Part shown: positions 25,880 through 39,500 of the stretch, in pieces | Layout: the number at the start of each line of letters is the position of its first letter | How positions within the stretch are numbered: position 1 is the first letter of the stretch | NCBI RefSeq assembly: GCF_001649575.2 | Contig: NC_051431.1 | Span: 10,611,721-10,675,720, forward strand | Length of the DNA: 64,000 nucleotides | Source: Kryptolebias marmoratus | Lineage: Eukaryota; Chordata; Actinopteri; Cyprinodontiformes; Rivulidae | Direction: 5' to 3' | Notes under the pieces: model-generated | Seen by the model: only the letters and a program-made list of their open reading frames with translations | Database searches by the model: none | What the model was told of the DNA's origin: nothing | Translations under genes and position numbers: made by a program

Positions 25880-26683
25880 TACATTTGTGATTTTTTTCTG
25901 CAGTAGTATACATTTGCAGTGTCATTTTAATATTGTTGCTTCTTGCTATGTGTAAAGATTATGAACAATTGTTGTTTTACCTGCTGTAGATAGCTTTTTT
26001 GAAAAGCCCTCAGTTTGGAGAAATAGATCTTAAATCAGACTGAAATAACAAACTAACGGCTAGTCTGAACGGTCAGTTTTGCATCACAGAATTATTTCTG
26101 CAAAAACATGATAAGTGCTATATCTAGCTGCTGCTCCTGCTATAGCATGTGCATAAAAACATCAAGTTTTATGTAACTAATTGTGTGATATAAAATTGAT
26201 AGAAATCTAAAGATTTATAAATAGTATTTGCATGAACTCCTGTGATTTTGATTTTTATCAGAGTTGTTTTAAGATGGCAGCAATCTATTTTGGTCTTGAC
26301 CCCTCTGTGACTTGCTGTTAGCTCATACGTTGGGTTCAAAATTACTACTCTTTATCCAAACTGAGGTCTTTCAAAGAACTATCTACAGCAAATAAGATGT
26401 TTGTAACCCCTCCACAGAATGTCACTTTAAATCAGTGGTCTCCAATCCTGGTCCTCGGGGGGCCACCATCCTGCATGGTTTTTTTTGTTTCTCTGCTCCA
26501 ACACACCTGATTTGAATCAATGGGTGATTAACAGGCTTCTGCAGAACATGAAGAGGTGATTTAACCACTGAATCAGGTGTGTTGGAGCAGGGAAACAAGT
26601 AACACATGCAGGATAGAGGCCCTCGAGGACCAGGATTGGAGACCACTGCTTTAAATGATCTGACCTATCCCTTCAGGTAAAGT
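25880..26683. repeat. long-TIR element 'family A', copy 3, interrupted by a hAT MITE
   Basis: The left half carries 'tacctgctgtagatagc' and 'cctcagtttggagaaa'. The right half carries the inverse, 'ccaaactgaggtctttcaaa' and 'actatctacagcaaat'. The arms are at least 150 bases each with recognisable complementarity. The right terminus ('cacagaatgtcacttta...gatctgacctatccctt') is split by a 216-bp insertion. Confidence 0.65.
26433..26648. mobile_element. hAT-type MITE with 8-bp target site duplication
   Basis: Terminal inverted repeats CAGTGGTCTCCAATCCTGGT (left) and its near-perfect complement at the right end, starting with the CAGNG typical of hAT elements. It is flanked on both sides by the exact 8-bp duplication CTTTAAAT (26425-26432 and 26649-26656), the diagnostic hAT insertion footprint. 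Non-coding, 216 bp, so non-autonomous. It lies inside the end of a family A element about 100 bases before the first igsf10 coding exon. Confidence 0.9.
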
Positions 26684-26824
26684 ATGCAACAACATTCTTC
26701 ACCTTAGAAGAAAATGTACTAACTTGTCATCTCTCTCTCTCTCCAGGTGGGTTTCATTAATGGCTCAGCTCAAAGTGTAGTATCCCCTTACGGAAGCCCC
26801 ATCCACATGAGTGCCCCGTGCACA

Positions 26825-29800
26825 ATGAGTGTGTGTGACAGCAGACCTTCATACCTGCGGGGGTGGTTGCTGATGGTTCTGATGTTGCTGACTGCTGTGC
26901 AGCTGTCGCGCGCCGAATGCCCAAAATCATGCGTCTGTCATGTTCCCGCTGAAGTGCACTGCACCTTCAAATACCTGACCACGGTACCTGACCGCTTCTC
27001 ACCATCTGTGGAAAGAATCAATCTTGGGTGAGGTATTTTCCAGCTTTTAGGAGATTGTACACCTGCAAACTATAAGGAAAAATAATTACACTGACTGTTA
27101 TATAAAGCATAGCAAGGCTATAGTTTCAACCACAGACTACAAGTAGCTTAATAATAACAGTATTACAAAGAAACTACTGTTAGCTGCTACATTTTTGGTT
27201 AACAGGGCCAAAATGAAAATGAAAATGTTTATGCAAAGTGTTCCTACAGTGGTGGAACACTTTCAACTATTGTTTTAACAATTTAAAGAAATACTTTCAT
27301 TTTAACAAACATGTTAACACTGATTCAAGCTCTGGGATAAAGGGATAGTCTGGTCTTTTTTTTTTTTTTTTTGCAACGTTCTGTTAAGTAGTTATTAATA
27401 GTTAGAGCATGGAGAATGAAGGAAAGGGCAGAAATCTTTATCCAGGCTAGGCTAATGAATGTATCAGTTTGCAAGAAAACAGCGGCAAACTAAACAATTG
27501 GTGTCATGCAAAACTGTAGAGGTTTTATTTTTGGTAATGTGGTTTCCCTTTTCACTGAAAGGACACTTTTGAGGAAGAGTTGTTTTAACCCTCCAGTGGC
27601 CTTCGGGTCTCTACCTCTCTTTCTTCTTGCCCTTTTGTTCGCACTCTGTGCTCCATGACTGATTTTGTGACTAATAAGGTAGCAACTTTTGATGTTTATT
27701 TAAATCAACATTACTTCAAAATTGACCAGACCATCTGTTTAAAACAACTAATAGAATGTTGCCACTGTGGCTGACCTCCCAATTCTAATAAAAGAGCTTT
27801 CTTGTTCTGTAGACACTCGAGAACTACTCATGATCAGTGGGCACGTGGCATACTCTTGAAAGGTGCTTCTTGTGTTTTCCTTTGCAAGTGCAAACAAGCA
27901 CTGAGGGACTATATTAAACTAATTTATTTGGAGTTCTTGTGAGGCTGTTACAAAAAAAAAAAGATTTTATCTTGTTTATATAATTACTATGTCTAGACAT
28001 GACTGACGGTGGTAAAAGATTTGTTCTTGTCAAACATTTTTTAATATTTTGGTTAAAAAGTTATTCTCTTAAATACCCATCTGTTCTGAAGACTGATTAG
28101 ACTTCTTTCTAAAATATGGTCAAGCCAAATATAATTACAAACTAACTGACTAGCTGTTTTGTTCAATTAACAGTGGGCATGTTATTTCATAAATAGGTAA
28201 GGCCAGCAACACTACTGCTGTTGGTAACACGTGTGCGCTTTACAAGTTCATACAAGTGAAAAACAAATACAAAAGGAAATGTAAAAAAATGTTAAAATTA
28301 AATTAAAGTTAATTTGAAGCTAATTTTAGTATAATCACACCCTCAGGACAATGTGGTTTTGTAACGCCCTGCCTGTTGTTACCTGTCAGAGAGGTAAAAC
28401 TTCAACAGTAGTACAGTTCAAGTCAGAGCCTTTTCCTGAAGCTTGTAATACAGATTGTACTTTTTCATGTAAGAGATAGATTTTTGACGAGGAATGAACC
28501 CAAATGCAAAGCAAGGAGGCAGCAGTCAGGCTAGTTGTGAAACCCAGTGACTTTATTTACAAGAATAAACCAAATGAAATAAAGCACACCAAAACAAGAC
28601 AAATAATACCAAAACTAAACAGGCAAAAGAACAATGAGTATTTGAAAAGTCACAACAAAAACACAATATATACTGAAGAAATAAAAGTAATAACACATTG
28701 TGAAGATCAGAAATCATGACCTTGGTGTGAAAAAGAAGCAAAAAAACAAAAACTGAACGAAACAAATTGGCAAACAGACTGAGGGAGTTCAAGATCAGAC
28801 CAAATTAAGACAATAACAGAACCACAAAACCATACAAATGGCAAACTATGGCCAAATACACAACACAATAAAATCTATAACTCCAACACTTTGCCATGTA
28901 AGACTTTTACTCATGACTGTTCAACTCTTGACTTAGCTGGGTTATTTATTTTTGTAGATCATTTGCCAACTGGAACTGCCCATCCTCAACCTGAGCAGAT
29001 GTTTTAAAGTCCCTTACATGAGTGTTTAAGACTTGAAATAAAACATTTAGTTGTTTGTTAACATCTGCTGAGACACCTTTACACATTCAGCAAAAGTGAA
29101 AGTAATGAAACTGAGCTGAAATGTCCTTTTTATATCTTTGCTATTAGGTACAATGGTATAACTTTCCTGAGAGAAACTGATCTTTCGGAGCTTGAGAGCT
29201 TGGAGCTGTTGATGCTGCACAGCAACAATATACACAATATTGAAGACAGAACCTTCAAAGACCTCAAGTCTTTACAGGTAAAACTATGATGTTTTTGTTT
29301 GTTTTCACTTTTGAAAAGAAAAACTTTTAATTGTACAGGAAAACTAAAACATATTGCAGCCATATTACCAGAGTTCAGAGCTCATATATGGTATTTTAGT
29401 TCAACATTTTGTACATTATAACACAAATATAGGAAAGCACATCATTCACACATGTATTATGAGGATGAAATCCATGTTACTGGCAGAGAGAAATCTCTTA
29501 CTGTCTCATATTTTAATTCATTTCTAGCATTTTTTTGTTTCAAATCAAAATTTATTTTATTATAATAAATTAAATAAGATAAGCAAAAGAGGACAACACT
29601 AGGTTTATCTGCATGAAACTAGAAAATGTAAAATAGAGCGTCTTCAATTTCCCTTGGGCATGGATGCAACCTATGACCTTCAGTTTCAGAAAGAGAAATA
29701 TTGTATGAATTTTCTAGCAAAAGTAAGATTTTTCATTTTTATTTATTTACTGGAAAGACCTACTTTAAGCAACATACGTCTGGTACTTTCCCAGACTTAG

Positions 29801-32800
29801 ATAAATAACTGGAACACAACTGATAATATTGTGTAAGAAAAAAAGCCTTTTATGTGTTGAGATCTCATTTAATAGTCATTTTGTTTTAACTGTTTTGTCA
29901 CAGGTCTTAAAGATGTCACACAACAGAATAAAAGAAATCCACAAGGAGACATTTAAAGGCCTGGACAGTCTACTGAGACTTCACTTGGACCACAACCACA
30001 TAGAATTTATCAGCCCAGAGGCTTTCTACGGCTTAACTAAGTTGCAATTGGTCCATCTGGAAGGCAACCAGCTCCAGCAGCTCCACGCAGACACATTTGT
30101 CACACTGAGACACAGCCAGGTTTTTAAAGTGTCCTCAGTAAAAACCATCCACTTGTCAGACAATCTCTTGACCACTCTGCCAGCAGATGTTTTCTCAGGC
30201 TGCAGTCATTTGGAGAACCTTTTCCTCCACGGCAACCCTTGGAAGTGTGATTGCCGTATGAAGTGGTTCTCACTGTGGGCACAGAAGCATGCTGGTGAGT
30301 AGTGTATGGATGTATTTGGAGATATGCTTAGCTGTAACATGTTTAAAAGCTTTGACAACACATTCTGTGTCAAATTTATTTATACAAACAAAGTGCCAAG
30401 TTGGCATGTAACAGATGTTTGTGGTCACATTTCTGAATGGTTTTCAAGGCATTTTTCTTCTAAACTGATGTAAGCAACTTTACAACAGGAAAACATATTT
30501 AACTCTTCATCAAGTCTTTAAAAGCCAAAGATATAGAACAAAAGTTATACCTTTTATTTCTGACTTGGCTTTTAAAAAAGTGAACTCATAACTCATTTGT
30601 TTTGTACCATGGAGATATTCTTTCCTGTTTCCCATATTTTAAGGTCCAGTTCTGATTTGGCTGGCCTAGAATGTGAAAACTGTAAGTGTTCTCTTTCTCC
30701 CCATAGACAACTAAACTCTACACCACTTGGTAATTGTTTCCAGGTGTGCTGAAATGCAAGCAAGACAGGAGATATCCGAGAGGCCAGCTGTGTCCTGTTT
30801 GTAAAAATCCTGCCCCTTACCACAACAGATCTGTGTCCCAGCTCCACAGTGATGCCTTCACTTGTAACAGACCCTGGATCGAACCCCATCTAAAGCAGAA
30901 AAACATAAGTCTGGAGGAAGGGGACTACACTCCGGTTTCCTCTAAGGATTTTATTGCCCCATTAGGCTCTATACAAATTAACCTGGCTGATGAGTTTCAC
31001 AACAATGCCAGTCTATCCTGCACCGTCCAGAGGCCCAGTGCTTTCGAAAGCCTTACTCAAACCATTGAAGAAGAAAACAATGTCACCATGCTTACCACTG
31101 GCATAACTACATATTTGGTGTGTAACACTGACTATGACCAAATCCAACAGATATGGCAGATCCTGGCCACCTACAGTGACTTTCCTATGAGGCTGGAAAG
31201 AGGTTTAATGCTGTCCAGCACACCTCAAATAGTCTACAGATATATCCAGATAAAGGGTGGAGAGGAGGATATTACCACAAACATTGAGGCTGAGATTAAA
31301 GCCACTCCTGCATGGTTAATGCAGGGGGAACTGAGCCTCCAGCTTGACCGTACTACTACCACCTACTCAGCTCTGCACATTAAGTATCAGTCTGTAGTCA
31401 ACCTACATGTTGAAAGCACACCATCTAAAAAGGATCGCTATTCCTGGACCATGATTAAACGAGACAATCAAACCAAGACTGAGCATGCTGTCATTACAGG
31501 TGGGAATCAAATAGTAATTCTTAGTAAACAAGCTGATCACCGATATGACATCTGTCTATTATTTAAATAACCTGCGATTCTGAAAATATGTGTCAATGTG
31601 GTTTCAAAACAGAGAAATTTAGACTTCCAAGATTATCTTTTATTATACTGCAATAATGTTTATTTTTATATTTTTACTTTTTAACTTAGGTGGTGTGGCA
31701 CAATTAAGCTGTGAAATCCAGGGGGAGCCAAAGCCTCTGATAGAGTGGATTTTACCAGATGGAAGTAAGATCCGAGCTCCTTATTCGAGTCAGGACAGAA
31801 GGATCATAATCTCTGCTGATGGGGTGCTAACTCTTCGAGGTGCAGATACTTCAGACACTGGCCTCTACTGGTGCATTGCTACAAACTACCTGGATGCTGA
31901 TATCCTCATATTTCGAGTGACAGTTCTTTCTCCTGATGTGGAAGAATTTGAGGTTAATGGCCTCCAAATCTCAAAGTCAATTGGTGAAAATCTTGTATTT
32001 GACTGCAGCTCCTTTGGAAGTCCTATGGTCTCAATTTCATGGATTCTACCTGACCACTCAGTGCTAGAGAAGACTCAAGGGAATAAGAAGATGTTTGAAA
32101 ATGGGACACTGTTAGTTCAAGGGTTAACAGAAAGAGATCGAGGATTTTACAGGTGTTTGGTTGCTAATTATCTAGGAGTTGACCTGCTTGTGTCTCAGGT
32201 GATACTTTCCAAAGAAAAGATTGATGCTACAACAGCTTTGGACAGTGAGGGATCAGGAATGGTAATGGAGGTAAAGATGGATTCTAGCTTGGCAGAACAT
32301 ATAGCCGACCTCAATGAGCTCACCTCCTCGAGTCCAGCTGAGAGAACTAGTCAAGAATCCAAGACAATCACCTCAGATCGCCCTTACCCAAGGCTGAGAT
32401 CGCAGGGCAGAGAAAGTTCTCCAGGTAGACTAGGACAGAGAAGGAAGGGAACAGTTCGTAATAGACACATCTGGAGTAGTAGGGTTTTTCATAAAGCTTC
32501 CAGAAGAGTAGACCCACACAAATTTGCTGAATATATGAAAAAGGCTCATGATGGATCAAGTTTAAAGACTAGTGCAAAGAATGAGATGATAAAACATACA
32601 ATTTTTTCAGGTGATGATGAAACCGGCTCTGGGGAAAGTCATAAAGAAGAACATTTTGTTGTTGTGCCATGGGAAGTGAAACCAACCACAGAAACAATAA
32701 CAAACACACAGAAAAGAGAAAGAGAATTTTTAGCAACAAGGGTACAGCAATTTGATGACAGAAATGGATTCAGTCGTAACATTTTTTCGAGTGAAAAAAA

Positions 32801-35800
32801 AGAAAATACAAATAAACCAACAACAGAAACATATATGCAGTCAGATTCTACATCAAAAAACCCTAAATTTATACACCAGCCAAGTCATGTTGAGACAGAG
32901 CTTTATGTACTTGAAAAACACACCAGGATACACCCTAATGTGGATCCAGTCACTCCGAAACATTCTACTACAGACACTGCACAAGAAACTCAACTCAGGT
33001 TTTCAGGAGAACAATCTACAGAGACAGAGACATCCACGCTGTCTTTACCTGCAGACCCCAATGTTACTCCAATAAATGATGGTCCAGGCCCGATGGAGCT
33101 CATCATCCACACAGACCCAGAAAGCCAGACTACATTCACAGCAATTGCCACCACAGAGAACCAGCGAGACAAGATCACCTTCCACACTACTCAGACAATA
33201 AAATCTCCACAGCTTCCTGCAGGATCCACCATAATCTCCCAACAGCAGATCCGTATAATTCCACATAAGAGCAGCCGAGGAAAAAGCGGCAGGAGGACCT
33301 TTCATGGACGCAGGAGAATCATAAAACCTAACAGGATCACTGACATACAATCCTTCATCAACAGATTTAAACAGCCAACTATAAAGAAGGCAGAAAACAC
33401 TTCTGTGCCACTTTCAGTTTACTTAACCACAGGTGAGTTGTTCCAGTGTCTGCCACAATTTGGTTTGTGCCCTGTGTATGATAATGTGCTCTATCTACTG
33501 TACGGATATATCTGTAAATTTGTGCATATTCTCGTCTTTTCTTAGACTGTGACTGTGATGATGACAAAAAGAAGACAGTGACTGCTAAGGTGCAACTCAT
33601 TACTCCACCAGCTTCCTCCAATCCCTTTCAAAGTAAAACAGAGAGACCTGCATCTACACAAAAAACTGCAACTTTTGACACAAATCGCTACACCACTTCA
33701 AAGAGTCCCTTCAGCCATACTGAGTCTAATTCACAAGTTTCCTATGAGGATATATCATCTGCTGATGCCCCTGAAATCAACCCTACAATTGATTATTTTT
33801 TTACTACGAAAACAGCTCAACCAATTACCAGCACAACATCTACTACAAAGACATCTAAGGTTATTCGTGGAAGAATTCCATGGAACAGACTGTTTGGAAG
33901 TGGAGAAAGAGAAATGATTTTGAGCAGGCTAAAGAGACCATCCATGACACCAAAAACCTCATATACACTTCAAACTACATCAGTGACCACAACCCCTGCT
34001 GCTGTGTACAGCACCAGCACAAACTCACCAGCCATACTTGAGAGTCTGCCACCACCCATACGCACACAGAGCAAAGAGAGCTCAGTAGATGATGACTTTG
34101 AAGGTTTAGAATCTGCAGATTTTGAGTTTACAACCCGAGGTCCCAGGTTTCATCCTATAACTACCACAAGGTCACCTGATTACATCAGGTCTTCCACCAC
34201 TACTGAAACAACACTAGAAATACCTTCTTTACTTTCTCCTCCTACTGTTCAACAACATTCAGTTGAAAATCCTGATGAAACTTTATCATCGGGGTCTGGA
34301 GGATTACCTGATAATTTGCCTAGAATCAGACAAAGGCTTAATGGGACAAGGCGACAACAAGGGCGAAGAAGGAGGCCCTTTCAGGGCAGGAGGCCCTTCA
34401 GAAAACCTGAACTCACAAAGGTTAATTCTAGGACAATTGTGGCTTCAACTACAGATGTTACAACAAAGAAAAATATAATTGAGGAAACCACACAACATCA
34501 ACAATCTATCTTTAACAATCCCATGCGCACACCATCTAAGAAAAAAAACAGTAACACACTACCTGTTGCTACTGATCAAACATCAAAAAACACAGACTTG
34601 GATAGTGAATCTGACTGGTCGTCTAGTGGTTTATTTGCCAATTCTCCTTTTATGACCTCATCAAAATATAACCCTACTACTACACTGATACCAGCTACAA
34701 CAAAACGTAATAATGCTAGAGGCAGTGTAGATAAATCCTCTGCCTTTGACTCAATTACCATTTTTACAGCAGAGAAAGGACGTGACATTGGTTCTCCATA
34801 CAGCAAACAAATTCACAAAACCATTTCTTCTGCTTATAATCATTTAACTGTCAATAAAGGTAACAGTCCTAGAAATGGTCAACTAAAACCCACTGCAAAG
34901 CCCATGCCAAGAAAGCCTCGAATAATTGGGGGAAATGCAGCAAGCTTTACTGCTTTGTCTAACTCAGATGCTTTCCTGCCATGTGAGGCTGTTGGAAACC
35001 CACAGCCAGTTATAACCTGGAAACGCTTCTCTCCAACCACAGGTATGATTAAATCTCATATTCTGTTATAATTTTTCTTAAAAAAAATACAAAGAAATAA
35101 GGACATTCTCAGCTGCATGACAAACACACATCCAGAGTCATGTAGACAAATCACTTTTCAGGTGTGACTAAAAGCATTAATGAGTAATTCTTTGTATGGA
35201 AAATGATTTATTTTAAAGCAAGTTGTTATTTTTAAAGTGTCATAATGCTTTGCAAAAAAAAAAAAACTATGGAGATAGGTACAGTATTTAGCAACAGTGT
35301 TTGTTCAGTTGTTTTCTTTGAGTATTTTGGCTGGATTTCAGATTATTTTGAGGGGACTGTTTCATTGTTTTGTGGTCTTTTTGTCCTTTAGGAGATACAA
35401 TTCTGATCAAGAAAACAATGGGCAAGTTTGAAGTGTTGAGCAATGGTACCTTGACCATCCAGAATGTCAACATAAAGGACCGCGGCCAGTATCTCTGTCT
35501 TGCTGAAAATGATTACGGATCAGATAAACTTCTCGTCACCCTCTCAGTGGTAGCTTACCCCTCTCGTATCCTAGAGCCAAAACTGAGAGAGATGAAGTCT
35601 TATACAGGAAACAAAGTCGAGATGAATTGTAAAGCTGAAGGCCGGCCTAAGCCTGTGATTTCTTGGATCTTGGCAAACAGAACCCAACTGAGAGGGCAAA
35701 ACACTGAGAGAGGGAGGGCATCAGTATCCTCCGAAGGGACTCTGGTCATTGAACATGTGACTGTTTATGACATGGGCTATTACAAATGTATTGCCAGTAA

Positions 35801-38589
35801 TCCGGCCGGAGCTGATACAGCTACAGTACGACTGCAAGTAGTTTCAGCACCACCAGGGATTGTTGAGGAAAAACGTCAACAGCTGAAAGCTAGTTTGACC
35901 CAAAATTTGTGGCTGCCTTGCACAGGCCATGGCACCCCACAGCCAACTATTCACTGGGTCCTACATGATGGATCGGTGGTTCGACCTAACAAAAAGGCCA
36001 GTGAAAAAAGGATATCAATGTTTGACAATGGAACACTGTTCATAAAAAATGTGACTCCAGCAGAAAATGGAAAGTATGAATGTATTGCAACCAGCTCTAC
36101 CGGTTCAGAGCGAAGGGTGGTGACTCTGACAGTTGAAAGACAAGAGTCTGCACCCCAGATAATGAAGACATCTCAAACCATGACAGAGTTGTCTTATGGG
36201 GATCAGTTGAGACTTAACTGTTTAGCAACGGGAGACCCAAAACCAAGAATTATCTGGAAGCTACCATCTAAAACTGTTCTTGACCAAGGCCATAGGTAAA
36301 AAAATTCAACTAAGTTGCATAAATACATATAACAGCCAAAAAAAAAGAATGTACAGAAAACATAAGTTAAGGTAAAAATATACAAAAGTCAAACCTTTTT
36401 GGATATTTTAATGTTAGGGAACTTGCAAAAACAAAGCTTTACAAAAACAAATCTTGTAACTTTGCAAAAACAAAACTAAATGTATAATTTTCACAAAGTA
36501 AATACTGGTGAAATATTTAATTTAAGAACTTGATCTCAAATTTCTGCTTATTATTTTGTTGTAATCTGCTAATATCTGTCATGCATTTTTCCAGGATGGG
36601 TAACAGAATTCAAGTCTTGGATAATGGAACTCTTGCTGTTAACTCAGTAAGTGATAAAGATGCTGGAGTGTATACCTGTGTAGCCCGAAGCACAATTGGG
36701 GACGATCTTCAGCTTATGAGGGTCACAGTATCAATGAAGCCAGCCAAAATAGAGTCTAAGCTCGATAGGAAGAAGCAAATACCGTTTGGCAAAGACTTGA
36801 AAGTGGACTGTAAAGCCTCGGGAACACCAAAACCAGAGATCTCCTGGGGTCTACCAGATGGAACCGTGGTCAACAGTGTGATGTTGCAGTCTGATGCTGG
36901 TCTAGGGGGAGGACGAACACGTCGCTATACCCTGTTTGATAATGGGACTCTTTATCTTAATCAGGTAAATCACTGTATCAACCACAAGCCTTTAAAATAC
37001 ATAGTCAATTGAACATGTCTCATGTTTTTTTTTTCTAGGTTAGCATATCTGAGGAAGGAGACTACACCTGTTATGCAGAGAACCAGGTTGGAAAAGATGA
37101 GATGCATGTACATATCACTGTGGTGACAACTGCTCCAAAGATACGTTCACCAAGCCAGACCTATGCCAAGGTCAAACCTGGAGGAAATATTCGCTTTGAC
37201 TGTGAAGCATTTGGAGAGCCAAAACCCAAGATCTTGTGGAGGCTTTCTAACAATGATGTAATAGTAGCATCAAATGAACGCTACTTAATACATGTCAATG
37301 GGTCTTTGGATATCAGGAATGTGAAGGCAATCGACGCAGGAGAGTATGTTTGCATGGCTCGCAATCTTGGTGGAGAAAACAGAAACGTTTATAAGCTGGA
37401 TATAGATGGGAACCCACCAGTCATCAATGGCTACCAACAAAATAGGACTGTAATCAAAGATGTGGCCAAGAAACACTCCAGGAAACTTTTAGACTGCAAG
37501 GCTGAGGGGGATCCCACTCCAACTGTCACTTGGATTATGCCTGATAATATATTTCTTCCAGCACCATATTTTGGCAGCAGGATTAATGTTCACAACAATG
37601 GGACACTAGAGATTCATAATGTGCGGTCCACAGATACAGCACAATTCATTTGCTTGGCAAGAAATGATGGGGGAGAGGCAATTATGATGGTACAATTGGA
37701 GGTCACCAGTATGCTTCAACGGCCAATCTTCAAAAACCCTTTTAATGAACGTATTGTGGCTGGGGTTGGGAAAACTACAGTTCTGAATTGTTCTGCTGAT
37801 GGACATCCAATGCCAGAGATAATTTTGATTTTGCCGAATGGAACAAGGATTACCAGTGGATCCAGACTTGGCTCTCGCCATGAACTACGCAATGATGGTA
37901 CTTTAGTCATCTACAACTCTCGTGAAGAAGATTCTGGGAAGTATCGTTGTGGGGCCAAAAATTCCCAGGGCTATATAGAGAAGCTAATAATTTTGAATAT
38001 TGGGCAGAGGCCTTACATCCTTACAAGGCCTAAGGGAATCATACGTGGGATGTTTGGGGAGCCTCTTTTTCTTCATTGTTTATCTGAAGGGAGTCCTAGA
38101 CCCAGAATCTACTGGACTATTCCTGATGGTCACACTCTTACTCAGCCTCAAAACACTGGCCGGTACCATCTGCTAGAGAATGGCACTCTAATTGTGCAGG
38201 AAGCTACTCTCCATGACAAAGGAAACTACCACTGCAGGGCCCGTAACAATGTTGGGGAGGCATCCCTCACTGTTCCTGTTATTGTTGTTGCCTTTCGTCC
38301 AAGGATCACTACAGGGCCACCTTCTAGTGTGAGGACAATAATGGGGACTCCGATCAAGCTCAACTGTGTTGCCACTGGGATCCCAAAGCCAGAAATCTCC
38401 TGGGAGCTTCCAGATCATTCAGTTTTGTCAGCAGCAGAGCAGGGACGACCTGTGGGAAGTGAGCTGCTCCACCCTCAGGGCACACTCATCATCCAGAGGC
38501 CCACAGCTTCTGATTCTGGCAGATATACATGTTTAGTCAAGAGCCCCTTAGGTACAGATTCAAAAGTCACATATGTGCTTGTTCTTTGA
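26825..38589 (+). CDS. igsf10: immunoglobulin superfamily member 10, 9 coding exons
   Basis: Exons: 26825-27027, 29148-29277, 29904-30294, 30744-31499, 31690-33432, 33546-35042, 35392-36295, 36595-36964, 37039-38589; phases agree throughout, giving about 2514 aa (human about 2620). ATG 26825 directly precedes a signal peptide (GWLLMVLMLL, likely cut near SRA|EC); ATG 26807, six codons upstream in frame, is the alternative. Order: LRRNT (CPKSCVCH), leucine-rich repeats, LRRCT ending near 30830, an IGSF10/MXRA5-type middle region, Ig1-2 (31690-32210), a Ser/Thr-rich linker of about 860 aa with Arg-rich patches, then Ig3-12 (34906-38586), mostly with the C...W...DxGxYxC pattern. No transmembrane segment: a secreted matrix protein, linked in mammals to skeletal mechanosensing and GnRH-neuron migration. 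Ig10 lacks its core Trp. Paralogue MXRA5 is the alternative; synteny supports igsf10. Confidence 0.92.
28483..28885 (+). repeat. interspersed repeat 'family B', copy 2 (igsf10 intron)
   Basis: Begins 'gacgaggaatgaacccaaat', then 'tgactttatttacaagaata' and a long A/C-rich body. Orientation opposite to the 23155 copy. It fills part of the 2.1-kb intron between the first two igsf10 coding exons; the rest of that intron is AT-rich and featureless. Confidence 0.5.
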
Positions 38590-39500
38590 GAGAGATGTCA
38601 ACATTTATTAATATTTAGTTACCATTCTTCTTTCTGTACCATCAAAGCCATAGGTTTTAGAGAATTAAAGTGTGAGAATATTGAGTGTAAAAAGGAGATG
38701 TAAATGATTTTTAAAAATACTGTGAATTTCAACTTTGGGCAACTAAGTTGTTGTTAAAACCTTGGAATTAAGCATCTGAAAATTCATAGGTGGTTCTCAT
38801 TTGAGTTGGTAGTAAGGTGAGGAAAACTGGAAAAATTCATGTAACTTTTTGTGACCAGACACAACACATATAAATATTTTTTTTAAATGTCTAAGAGACT
38901 GGAGGAAAGAAAAAAATGAAGTTTAAGAGGGTTTTAATTGCCTGTAGGCAAACTGTTGCAGTCATGACATATTGCATTGGCACTGAAGGGCAGATTGAAA
39001 ACAAAAATCATTCAAGGGCATTTACAGGATTTTACAAAAATATTTATATATATGTATGAGGCTCCTTTTACACTGGAGACATACTTGCATGGACATTAAC
39101 GCTTTCATATCAGAATCAATCAATACAATTTTTGTATTTTTATGTCCATCTCAATCGGACTCTCAATTGTTTATTTACAGCAAAATAAAAAATACATTAA
39201 ATCTACTGTGGTAAACACAAAAGTTCTAGTAATGTGTTACTATATATAATATATATGTATATATATTTGTATGTAGGTGTGTCTAAGGGTATATATTTAT
39301 TTTTTATTTTCTACTTAGTATAGTATACAGTATATAGTACATCAACATGAAATGATTCCATAAAACATAAACATGACTTTTGTCTTTGTAATCTTTTTAT
39401 TGTTTGCATAAATATAATTTGCAACTTTCAAATTTAAAACATATAGGTACAACTGGGCTTAAAAACTATCATAATAAATAATGTCCATTATCCAGTATTT
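38590..39500 (+). other. igsf10: igsf10 3' UTR region with polyadenylation signals
   Basis: AT-rich sequence following the stop codon. AATAAA occurs at 39184-39189 and again at 39473-39478, either of which could end the transcript. A TA-rich tract lies at about 39240-39275. Confidence 0.5.

Noticed and set aside
26747..26806. Upstream extension of the igsf10 reading frame to a GTG at 26747
   Set aside because: It begins exactly at a splice acceptor, so it is only open leader sequence; the in-frame ATGs at 26807/26825 precede the signal peptide.
33378..33621. Minus-strand ORFs inside igsf10 exons (for example 33045-33350, 33379-33621)
   Set aside because: They lie antisense to well-supported igsf10 coding sequence and show no domain; shadows of the real frame.
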